NCBI RefSeq assembly: GCF_009833965.1
Contig: NZ_CP047165.1
Span: 62,001-126,000 of the forward strand
Origin: Pelistega ratti
GTDB lineage: Bacteria; Pseudomonadota; Gammaproteobacteria; Burkholderiales; Burkholderiaceae_B
Length of the DNA: 64,000 bases
Direction of reading: 5' to 3'
Shown here one piece after another: positions 21,001 through 28,100 of the stretch (the first letter of the stretch is position 1; the number at the start of each line of letters is the position of its first letter). Both the position numbers and the translations under genes were made by a program. Below the pieces are notes generated by a model. That model saw nothing but the letters and a program-made list of their open reading frames with translations, made no database searches and was not told where the DNA came from.

Positions 21001-21538
21001 TAAAGATGTATCAACACAAGATAATATTCGTGTTTCTAATGATGGTAATAATGGATTAAAAGTCCAATTAGCCAATAATGTAACATTGGACAATACAGGT
21101 AGTATCAATATTGGCGGTACAACCTTTAGCCAAGGTGGCTTAGCTATTTATAATGGTCCAAGTATCACCAGAGATGGCGGTTTGAATGCTGGTGATAAGG
21201 TGATCAGTAATGTTGCACGGGGAGTTAAGGGAACTGATGCGGTGAATGTTGATCAATTAAACCAAAGAACAGGTGATATTTATAAACATATTGACCGTAA
21301 TAACAAAGACCTTCGAGCAGGTATTGCAGGCACTAATGCGGCAGTAGGTTTACCACAGGCATTCCTACCCGGTAAATCAATGCTAGCAGCAGCTGCGGGT
21401 ACTTATAAAAATGAAGGTGCGATAGCAGTGGGTTATTCGCGTATCAGTGATAATGGTAAGATTATCATTAAAGCGCAAGGTAATGCGAATACACGAGGTG
21501 ATGTAGGTGCCTCTGCTGGTATTGGTTATCAATGGTAA
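9023..21538 (+). CDS. Giant trimeric autotransporter adhesin (Hia/YadA type) with ten stalk modules
   Basis: The product is 4171 aa, a type Vc secreted surface adhesin expected to trimerise. The start is ATG 9023 (GAAGGA 6 bases upstream); it gives an extended signal peptide (MNKIFKVVWN...WVAVSELVK) and a hydrophobic core ending in SLSMA at about residue 71. A short YadA-like head follows (AIAIGYHARA, SIALGAYAV). Neck and GIN-type segments come next (GLTITGGPSVT, DAVNLNQLN). Ten modules of about 271-299 aa fill 10858-19209. Each has a GFNLTSK (Trp-ring-like) segment, collagen-like Gly-X-Y stretches (GKDGIDGTIG, GLTGPAGKDGQ), a beta-rich part and a GIN/neck end. A true Trp-ring (KGWNVTTSQ) lies near 19240. 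The C-terminal YadA anchor runs from about 21320 (AFLPGKSMLAAAAG) to GIGYQW, ending in the aromatic residue typical of outer-membrane barrels. The ligand is unknown. Confidence 0.95.
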   Translation: MNKIFKVVWNQSIGAWVAVSELVKSRGKSTTTVQSDIDCRELENKTKIFSLKVIPLAIFALGLSVSSLSMARNSVPWDTVGIGERDTSNGVDMGTGSEDSPSTNINRASSVAHSIGIGGSARIKNVLGAIAIGYHARAIGTGGYGKAPETTDGSIALGAYAVAGQPHTGEDHKKLEINGENFQIDGKDFEFAGLSYEGSPVLSLGNYVKNNQYGSRQIQNVGAGRIAKDSTDAINGSQLYGVVRALEKVSGLGDFTVGVGKQNNATNTTTVTNVDGSNNTVNTTNTNIITVNNKNKHFDIIGKKDNYIETDVSGNNVTIALNDNATEAIKKAHKGFGLKAQVGGNVTHQLGEPIEVAGGNSNINTTVENGAVKINLNNTLNLTNGGSVKLGNTTLNSTGLTITGGPSVTEEGINAGNKKITNVANATTGTDAVNLNQLNAAAATAKTELKEGKNVTITKAEAGDKHSVYTINADKSVVKGSDSVKVTANPDVANFTTTYNVDLSEAMKKQIAKEESVSAGDNIKVAENGTNTSGGKNYKVSLNKDLNLTKDGSVTIGDAVLNNKGLTITNGPSVTKEGINAGGKNITNVANATAGTDAVNLNQLNVTVANAGFNLTSKAVEGTNGQTSEADNLTPDGKRLITNENFTLDAGNNIVIKQIDNGYEIATADNLNIGKTGKDGIDGTIGVNGKDGSSVVINGKDGSIGLTGPAGKDGQSPNANITVAEGKPTVNVKDGGQNITRIVYNTTDANGDPVTREVATMDDGLTFKGDNDTIINRTLGSQLEITGGANVTNLSDNNIGVVGEANGTLAVKLSKTLNLTTDGSVTIGDTILNNSGLTITNGPSITKEGINAGGKNITNVANATAGTDAVNLNQLNATVANAGFNLTSKAVEGTNGQTSEADNLTPEGKRLITNENFTLDAGNNIVIKQIDNGYEIATSNTLSIGEKGTDGKDGIDGTIGVNGKDGSSVVINGKDGSIGLTGPAGKDGQSPNANITVAEGKPTVNAKDGGQNITRIVYNTTDANGDPVTREVATMDDGLTFKGDNDTIINRTLGSQLEITGGANVTNLSDNNIGVVGEANGTLAVKLSKTLNLTTDGSVTIGDTVLNNSGLTITGGPSVTKEGINAGNKKITNVANATAGTDAVNLNQLNTSVANAGFNLTSKAVEGSNGQTSEADNLTPDGKRLITNENFTLDAGNNIVIKQIDNGYEIATADNLNIGKAGKDGIDGTIGVNGKDGSSVVINGKDGSIGLTGPEGKDGASIVLNGKDGSIGLTGPAGKDGQSPNANITVAEGKPTVNAKDGGQNITRIVYNTTDANGDPVTREVATMDDGLTFKGDNDTIINRTLGSQLEITGGANATDLTDKNIGVVGDANGTLAVKLSKTLNLTTDGSVTIGDAVLNNSGLTITNGPSITKEGINAGGKVITNVADGNVSKGSQEAINGGQLYTAIAEAGFNLTSKAVDGSNGQTSEADNLTPEGKRLITNENFTLDAGNNIVIKQIDNGYEIATSNTLSIGEKGTDGKDGIDGTIGVNGKDGSSVVINGKDGSIGLTGPAGKDGQSPNANITVAEGKPTVNAKDGGQNITRIVYNTTDANGDPVTREVATMDDGLTFKGDNETIINRTLGSQLEITGGANVTNLSDNNIGVVGEANGTLAVKLSKTLNLTTDGSVTIGDTVLNNSGLTITGGPSVTKEGINAGNKKITNVANATAGTDAVNLNQLNTSVANAGFNLTSKAVEGSNGQTSEADNLTPEGKRLITNENFTLDAGNNIVIKQIDNGYEIATSNTLSIGEKGADGKDGIDGTIGVNGKDGSSVVINGKDGSIGLTGPAGKDGQSPKANIAVAEGKPTVNAKDGGQNITRIVYNTTDANGDPVTREVATMDDGLTFKGDNETIINRTLGSQLEITGGANVTNLSDNNIGVVGDANGTLAVKLSKTLNLTTDGSVTIGDAVLNNSGLTITNGPSITKEGINAGGKVITNVADGNVSKGSQEAINGGQLYTAIAEAGFNLTSKAVDGTNGQTSEADNLTPDGKRLITNENFTLDAGNNIVIKQIDNGYEIATSNTLSIGEKGTDGKDGIDGTIGVNGKDGSSVVINGKDGSIELTGPEGKDGASIVLNSQDGSIGLKGPADEDGQSPNANITVAEGKPTVNPDDKNKNITRIIYDTTDANGNPLTREVATMDDGLTFKGDNDTIINRTLGSQLEITGGANVTNLSDNNIGVVGEANGTLAVKLSKNLNLTPEGSIIIGDSILNNSGLTITGGPSVTKEGINAGGKVITNVADGNVSKGSQEAINGGQLYTAIAEAGFNLTSKAVEGTNGQTSEADNLTPDGKRLITNENFTLDAGNNIVIKQIDNGYEIATADNLNIGKTGKDGIDGTIGVNGKDGSSVVINGKDGSIGLTGPAGKDGQSPNANITVAEGKPTVNVKDGGQNITRIVYNTTDANGDPVTREVATMDDGLTFKGDNDTIINRTLGSQLEITGGANVTNLSDNNIGVVGEANGTLAVKLSKTLNLTTDGSVTIGDTILNNSGLTITNGPSITKEGINAGGKNITNVANATAGTDAVNLNQLNATVANAGFNLTSKAVEGTNGQTSEADNLTPEGKRLITNENFTLDAGNNIVIKQIDNGYEIATSNTLSIGEKGTDGKDGIDGTIGVNGKDGSSVVINGKDGSIGLTGPAGKDGQSPNANITVAEGKPTVNAKDGGQNITRIVYNTTDANGDPVTREVATMDDGLTFKGDNDTIINRTLGSQLEITGGANVTNLSDNNIGVVGEANGTLAVKLSKNLNLTPEGSITIGDTILNNSGLTITGGPSVIKEGINAGNKKITNVTNATAGTDAVNLNQLNATVANAGFNLTSKAVDGTNGQTSEADNLTPDGKRLITNENFTLDAGNNIVIKQIDNGYEIATSNTLSIGEKGTDGKDGIDGTIGVNGKDGSSVVINGKDGSIGLTGPAGKDGQSPNANITVAEGKPTVNAKDGGQNITRIVYNTTDANGDPVTREVATMDDGLTFKGDNDTIINRTLGSQLEITGGANATSLTENNIGVVGDANGTLAVKLSKNLNLTPEGSITIGDTILNNSGLTITGGPSVTKEGINAGNKKITNVANATAGTDAVNLNQLNATVANAGFNLTSKAVEGTNGQTSEADNLTPEGKRLITNENFTLDAGNNIVIKQIDNGYEIATSNTLSIGEKGTDGKDGIDGTIGVNGKDGSSVVINGKDGSIGLTGPAGKDGQSPNANITVSEGKPTVNAKDGGQNITRIVYNTTDANGDPVTREVATMDDGLTFKGDNETVINRTLGSQLEITGGANVTNLSDNNIGVVGDANGTLAVKLSKVLNLTNAGSITIGDTLLNNNGLTITNGPSITKEGINAGNKKITHVTAGDLSANSTDAVNGSQLYETNQNISNLETKVDKGWNVTTSQSGSGKVTGNTTHNVKMGDLVTIDAGDNIRINQANGTISLSTSDTPTFENITVGKDDKVGTIGINGKDGANATVTVVNGPVGVNGKDGENGTTRIQYINQNGTTETIATLNDGLKFKGDDGTIIAKKLNETLDIKGGADKAKLTDNNIGVNNNNGSLEVKLSKDLNLTDKGSVTIGNTALNNSGLTITGGPSVTKEGINAGGKNITNVANATTGTDAVNLNQLNAAAAAAKTELKEGKNVTITKAEAGDKHSIYTINAEKSVVKGSDSVKVTADPDAANFTTTYNIDLSEAMKKQIAKEESVSAGDNNVKVAENGTNASGGKDFAVSLNKDLNLTKEGSITIGATHLKDGNLTMGNTTFNNEGITIKDGPSMTKKGINMGNKKITNIADGDVSQGSKEVINGGQLYTAIANSGFNLTTNGDNTQATDKRINNNETFSLNQGNNIVVKQINNGYEISTGNTLVIGGKGENGKDGIDGFIGVNGKDGSSIVINGKDGSIGLTGPKGADGKKGATITLKPEKGSKTVAEKDNGKEIDRIKYTDGNNNPREVATLDDGLIFTGDDSKPVNRTLGSNLKITGGAKDVSTQDNIRVSNDGNNGLKVQLANNVTLDNTGSINIGGTTFSQGGLAIYNGPSITRDGGLNAGDKVISNVARGVKGTDAVNVDQLNQRTGDIYKHIDRNNKDLRAGIAGTNAAVGLPQAFLPGKSMLAAAAGTYKNEGAIAVGYSRISDNGKIIIKAQGNANTRGDVGASAGIGYQW
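10858..19209 (+). repeat. Ten tandem stalk modules of about 0.82 kb in the first adhesin gene
   Basis: The GFNLTSK-coding segment recurs at 10858, 11671, 12493, 13381, 14203, 15034, 15931, 16744, 17566 and 18388. Spacings are 813, 822, 888, 822, 831, 897, 813, 822 and 822 bases. All are multiples of three, so gain or loss of a unit keeps frame. The longer units carry an extra collagen-like insert (GPEGKDGAS) or a VADGNVSKGSQ neck in place of ANATAGTDAV. Many stretches are identical between units. Confidence 0.95.
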
Positions 21539-21587
21539 TAAACAGTATCTTATGTTTATAATATAAAGTTATATTCTTATCAGAAAA

Positions 21588-21625
21588 GACCAGAATAAAT
21601 ATTCACTAGAATAACTATTCTGGTC
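21588..21625 (+). other. Perfect 10-bp inverted repeat after the first adhesin gene
   Basis: GACCAGAATA at 21588-21597 is exactly complementary to TATTCTGGTC at 21616-21625, with an 18-base loop that itself contains a related AGAATA. It lies 50 bases after the stop and just before a canonical terminator. It may stabilise the mRNA 3' end or be a protein site. Confidence 0.5.
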
Positions 21626-21633
21626 AATTAATA

Positions 21634-21665
21634 AACCCTTCGTTTTTAGAGCGAAGGGTTTTTTT
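21634..21665 (+). terminator. Intrinsic terminator of the first adhesin gene
   Basis: Stem AACCCTTCG (21634-21642) with CGAAGGGTT (21652-21660), a 9-base loop, then a run of Ts. The same stem core (ACCCTTCG/CGAAGGGT) forms the terminator at 37588. Confidence 0.9.
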
Positions 21666-22168
21666 ATATGAATAAACGAGCTGTATTTAATTTTGAGAGA
21701 ATAATTTGAGAAAGTATCTTTATTTACTTATTTAACACTACTATTTACTTACTCAAAGCAAAATTATTGTGTGATTTAACCGTGATATTCAACTAATAAA
21801 TTATTAAATTTAATTCAAAAATAAGGATTAACTTATTGATAAAAAAGGCTATATTTATACTGATAAAAATTATTAATCATAAAAATTGAAAAAAAATATT
21901 AAAATTCGTTGTAATTTAGTATAAAAATGTATAAAAAATATTCTAAATAATGGTATGATGCGTTGAAAATTTTACTTAATAGTAAAGGTATATTTTTTAG
22001 TAAGTCTATTTAAGAAGCTAAGTAGTTGAAAATTATTTATGAATGACTTAAATGAATAATTTTATCGCTAAAGATAGATTTAAAATGTAACAAATTATTT
22101 GAATTTTTTAGTTGTTATAGTTCTTTTTTTATAGGAACTATTTTCAATATAAGGCTGAAGGGATTTTT
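21666..22168. other. AT-rich upstream region of the second adhesin gene
   Basis: About 500 bases with no gene lie between the terminator and the second adhesin start. The composition is very AT-rich, as upstream of the first adhesin, so each adhesin probably has its own promoter and long leader. GAAGGG 7 bases before 22169 is the ribosome site. No specific promoter could be chosen with confidence. Confidence 0.55.
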
Positions 22169-25100
22169 ATGAATAAGGTTTTTAGAGTAATTTTTAACAG
22201 AACAACTGAAAGTTGGGTAGTTGTATCTGAATTAGTAAAAGGGTATAGTAAATCATCATCTAACAACACCGTTGAAATAGCAGAAGGAAAAGAAAGCAAA
22301 GGTCAATCTTTTACTAGAGGTATTAAAACTATTGCTATATCGTCAGTGATTATGATGGTAATTATGCCTAATGCATTTGCTGTTACTGCTGGAGGTGAAG
22401 CAATTAAATGGGCTACAGGGCAAGGTACAGCAATTGCTGGTGGTGATGCTAACGGAGATAGTAATGCGATAGCGATCGGACGGGCAAATGATAAGGTGAC
22501 ATCGGATCATAGTGCTAAAGCTCATGCTCCCGGTGCAATAGCTATCGGCACAAAATCTAATGTCGGTGGTGGTGCAAATTCCGGTGTTGCATTGGGTTAT
22601 GATACCAGCGTTACTGGTGGTATTCGTTCTGTGGCTATTGGTGCAGGTTCTCGTGCTAATGGTACAACAGCAACTGTTTTGGGTGGAAATGCGAAAGCAG
22701 ATGGTAAAGGTGCTTTATCCTTAGGTGCTAATACAACAGCAACAGGTGAAGGGGCAACCGCAGTAGGAACGTTATCTAATGCTACAGCTGCATGGAGTAC
22801 TGCTATTGGTTACAATACAACAGCTAGTCAAAGCTCAACAGCTATTGGTCAAAATGCAAAAGCGATGGCTTCTAGTACTGGAGAGCCATCAATAGCCATT
22901 GGGTTTAGTTCAAATGCATCTGGTGCGAATACCATTGCTATTGGTACAAATGCAGCAGTGACCGGTGGCGGTGGTGGTGTTGCATTGGGTAACAAAGCTA
23001 AGGTCACTGGCGGAAATCATGGTACAGCACTAGGTTCAGAAGCTTTGGCTGCTGCAGTTGGTACAACGGCAGTTGGATTTAATGCTAAAGCAGAACATCG
23101 GTACTCTGTGGCACTAGGTAGAGAATCTGTTACATCAAATGTTCATACAACTAATGCAACAACCTATACTTATAAAGATGCATCAGGTGCTGATAAAACC
23201 GTTAATTTCGCAGGAAGAGCAAATAGCGATTATGGTGTTGTTTCTGTCGGTGCTTCAGGCAAGGAACGCCAAATTATTAATGTTGCGGCAGGTTCATTAA
23301 CACCGACATCAACAGATGCGGTAAATGGTAGCCAACTCCATGCCGTGATGACAAATTCCGGTTTTAATATTCAACAAAACAGTGTTTCAAAATCTCGAAT
23401 CAATAATAACGGCGTGGTGAATTTTGTTGATGGCGATTATACAAAATCTGCAGTTAATGGTTCATCTGTAAAAGTGAATGTGGTAACGCAAGATATTTCT
23501 ACGAATGCAAATGGTGTAACGAGTGCTTCAGGAACGGCAGGTTTAACGACTGCTAAAACAGTATCGGATGCGATTAATAATGCATTTGCTAATTCTAGCT
23601 TCTTAATTAAAGCTAATGGAGATAATGGATCAAAGGTAAAAAGGAATGATTCTATTAATATCGTACAAGGTACGAATATTAATGTAACCCGTAATGGTAC
23701 GGATATTACGATTAAAACTGTTGACAATCCGAAATTTAAACAAGTTGAAGTAACTGAAAAATTAAATGTAGGGGCAGGCGGTTCATTAACAGTTTCCGGT
23801 ACTTCAAACTTACGTGGCAATGTTCTACTCGGTGGAGAAGGAAAGAATATTACTTTCCAAGGAGGCTCTAATGTAGATATGGGAAATAATAAGATCCATA
23901 GTGTGGCAGATGGTACTGCCCTTACAGATGCAGTGAATAAAAAACAGCTTGATGCAGTAAACAGAGTTGCCAATACTGCCAATAATACAGCGAACACAGC
24001 TAAAACTACTGCTGATATGGCTAAAACTACCGCAGATACAGCCAAGACTACGGCTGATACTGCTAGCGCAACAGCCAATAGTGCTAATACTACGGCAAAT
24101 ACGGCTAAGGATATTGCTAGTACTGCTAATACAACAGCTAATACGGCTAAAGATATTGCTAATACTGCCAATACAACAGCCAATACGGCTAAGGATATTG
24201 CTAGTACTGCTAATACAACAGCTAATACGGCTAAAGATATTGCTAATACTGCCAATACAATAGCCAATACGGCTAAGGATATTGCTAATACTGCCAATAC
24301 AACAGCTAATACGGCTAAGGATATTGCTAATACTGCCAATACAACAGCCAATACGGCTAAGGATATTGCTAGTACTGCTAATACAACAGCTAATACGGCT
24401 AAAGATATTGCTAATACTGCCAATACAACAGCCAATAATGCCAACAATACTGCCAATACGGCGTTGAATAAAGTCAATCAAGGTTGGAACATTACAACAG
24501 ATAAGACTGAAGGCGGTAATGTAGGGGGTAGTAACTCGACCAACGTTCAAATGGGTGATACGGTAAAAGTTATTGCAGGGAAAAATCTTAATATCACACA
24601 AAGTGGTAAAGACATTACATTGTCTGTTAATGATTCACCGAGTTTTACCAGCCTTACAACAAGCAATGGCGCAACCATTGGCAGTGATTTAACAGTCAAT
24701 GGTAGCACAACAGTTAAAGATCTAACAGCAAGTGGAAATACTTCACTAAAGAATGTAACTTTAGGAGCAAATTCAACCTTTAATGCTGGTGGTAATCGTT
24801 TAACTAATTTGAGTAATGCAACAGAGGGTAATGATGCGACAACATTAAGCCAAGTTGAAAGTTTAATCAAAGAGGCAACAACCAATGCAAGTAATATTAA
24901 TACCACTAATTTGTCAGCAAGTAATGGCACAATTACCAACTTAACTTCAAGCAATGGTACAATTACTAACCTAACTTCAACTAACGGTACGATCACTAAT
25001 CTGAACTCAGACAAGATTGAGGCAAATGACGGTACATTTAATAAAACCCTAGTGTCTAAAGGAGAAACAACCCTATCGGGTAATACAACTATTGGTGGAG

Positions 25101-28100
25101 AAAATAAAACATTCAATATTGCCAATGGTACAACCGTTAATATGGGTAATAATGTTGTTTCTGGTGTAGCAAATGGTACAGCTGCAACAGATGCTGTAAA
25201 CAAACAACAATTAGATGCGGTAGCAAATAACCCATTAAAATTTGTAGGTAACTTAGGGGATACAAGTCGTAAACTTGGTGAAACCCTAAATATCTCAGGA
25301 GCAGCAACGACAAGTGGAGATTACAGCTCCAAAAATGTGAAAACTAATGTAACAGAAGGCAAAGTTGAAATCCAAATTGCTGAAAAACCTGAGTTTGAAA
25401 CCATTTCAACCACAGGTGATGCCACAATTGGCGGTAATTCAACCGTGAAAGGCAATTCAACGGTGAAAGGTGATGCGACCTTTGAGAAAGATACACTGAC
25501 TAAAGGTAATGCTACGGTCAAAGGGAATTCAACCGTTGAGGGTACAACAACTACCAAAGATTTAACTGTCACCAATAATGCCAATATTGCAAAAGACTTA
25601 ACGGTGAATGGTAATTCAACTGTTGATGGTAATAGCACGGTGAAAGGTGATGCGACTTTTGAGAAAGATACACTGACTAAAGGCAATGCTACGGTCAAAG
25701 GGAATTCAACCGTTGAGGGTACAACAACTACCAAAGATCTAACCGTCACCAATAATGCCAATATTGCAAAAGACTTAACGGTGAATGGTAATTCAACTGT
25801 TGATGGTAATAGCACGGTGAAAGGTGATGCGACCTTTGAGAAAGATACACTGACTAAAGGCAATGCTACGGTCAAAGGGAACTCAACCGTTGAGGGAACA
25901 ACAACTACCAAAGATCTAACCGTCACCAATAATGCCAATATCGCTAAAGACTTAACGGTGAATGGTAATTCAACCGTTAAGGGTGATGCAACCTTTGAGA
26001 AAGATACGTTGACTAAAGGCAATGCCACTTTCGAAAAAGATACCATCACAAAAGGGAATGCGACAATCGGTGGTGATTTAGGGGTCAATGGTACAACGAC
26101 TACCAAAGATTTAACCGTCACTAATAATGCCAATATTGCAAAAGATTTAACGGTAAACGGTAATTCAACGGTGAAAGGTGATGCAACTTTTGAAAAAGAT
26201 ACCTTAACCAAAGGCAATGCTACGGTTAAAGGGAACTCAACCGTTGAGGGCACAAGCACCACCAAAGATTTAACCGTCACCAATAATGCCAATATCGCTA
26301 AAGACTTAACGGTGAATGGTAATTCAACTGTTGATGGTAATAGCACGGTGAAAGGTGATGCGACCTTTGAGAAAGATACACTGACTAAAGGTAATGCTAC
26401 GGTCAAAGGGAATTCAACCGTTGAGGGTACAACAACTACCAAAGATTTAACTGTCACCAATAATGCCAATATTGCAAAAGATTTAACGGTGAATGGTAAT
26501 TCAACGGTGAAAGGTGATGCAACTTTTGAAAAAGATACACTGACTAAAGGTAATGCTACGGTCAAAGGGAACTCAATCGTTGAGGGAACAACAACTACCA
26601 AAGATCTAACCGTCACCAATAATGCCAATATTGCAAAAGACTTAACGGTAAACGGTAATTCAACGGTGAAAGGTGATGCGACCTTTGAAAAAGATACGCT
26701 GACTAAAGGTAATGCCACTTTCGAAAAAGATACCATCACAAAAGGGAATGCGACAATCGGTGGTGATTTAGGGGTCAATGGTACAACGACTACCAAAGAT
26801 TTAACCGTCACCAATAATGCCAATATCGCAAAAGACTTAACGGTAAACGGTAATTCAACGGTGAAAGGTGATGCAACTTTTGAAAAAGATACCTTAACCA
26901 AAGGCAATGCTACAGTTAAAGGTAACTCAACCGTTGAGGGAACAACGACTACCAAAGATTTAACCGTCACTAATAATGCCAATATTGCAAAAGATTTAAC
27001 GGTAAACGGTAATTCAACGGTGAAAGGTGATGCAACTTTTGAAAAAGATACCTTAACCAAAGGCAATGCTACGGTTAAAGGGAACTCAACCGTTGAGGGC
27101 ACAAGCACCACCAAAGATTTAACCGTCACCAATAATGCCAATATCGCTAAAGACTTAACGGTGAATGGTAATTCAACTGTTGATGGTAATAGCACGGTGA
27201 AAGGTGATGCGACCTTTGAGAAAGATACACTGACTAAAGGTAATGCTACGGTCAAAGGGAATTCAACCGTTGAGGGAACAACAACTACCAAAGATCTAAC
27301 CGTCACCAATAATGCAACTATTAATAATTTAACCGCTGAAAAAGGTACGTTCAATAATCAACTTACCTCTACGGGTGAAACCGTATTATCAGGGAATACA
27401 ACCATAGGTGGTAAGGATAAAACCTTTACAGTCAGTAACGGTACAAAAGTTGATATGGGTAGTAATGTTATTAGTAATATCAGCGATGGAAAAGTAGAGA
27501 AAGATAGTAAAGATGCAGTAACAGGCGGTCAGCTTTACACAACAATCCAAAGTTTCAGTAATCTTACCGATAAAGGGATGAATTTTACGGGAAATAATGG
27601 TGAAATTATCAATCGTAAATTAGGTGATACTCTCACAGTTCAAGGTAGTTTAGCGGCTGGGAAAGAGGCGGATAGTAGCAATATTCGTACAGTTGCTAAT
27701 GCAGTGACTGGAGTAATAGAAATTCTAATGGCGAAAGATCCAACTTTCCGTAATTTAACTGCTACAGGTAATACTACAATTGGTGGTGATTTAGGTGTAA
27801 ATGGTACAACTACCACTAAAGATCTAACCGTGACCAACAATGCGACGATTGAAAAAGATTTAGCAGTTAAAGGTAATTCAACCTTTGAAAAAGATACCTT
27901 AACTAAGGGCAATGCGACCGTTGAAGGCGATAACCTCGTTAAAGGAAATGCGACTTTTGAGAAAGACACCCTAACCAAAGGCAATGCGACTTTCGAAAAA
28001 GATACCATCACGAAAGGGAACGCGACAATCGGTGGTGATTTAGGGGTCAATGGTACAATGACCACCAAAGACTTAACGGTGACGAATAATGCTACGATTG

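Noticed and set aside
9052..21108. Many minus-strand frames of 60-220 codons over the first adhesin gene
   Set aside because: The same peptide recurs in each module because the plus-strand DNA repeats. There is no start context or independent evidence.
21480..21510. RGD tripeptide at the C-terminus of the first adhesin
   Set aside because: It lies inside the YadA membrane anchor, so it is unlikely to be exposed for integrin binding. A chance match is more likely.
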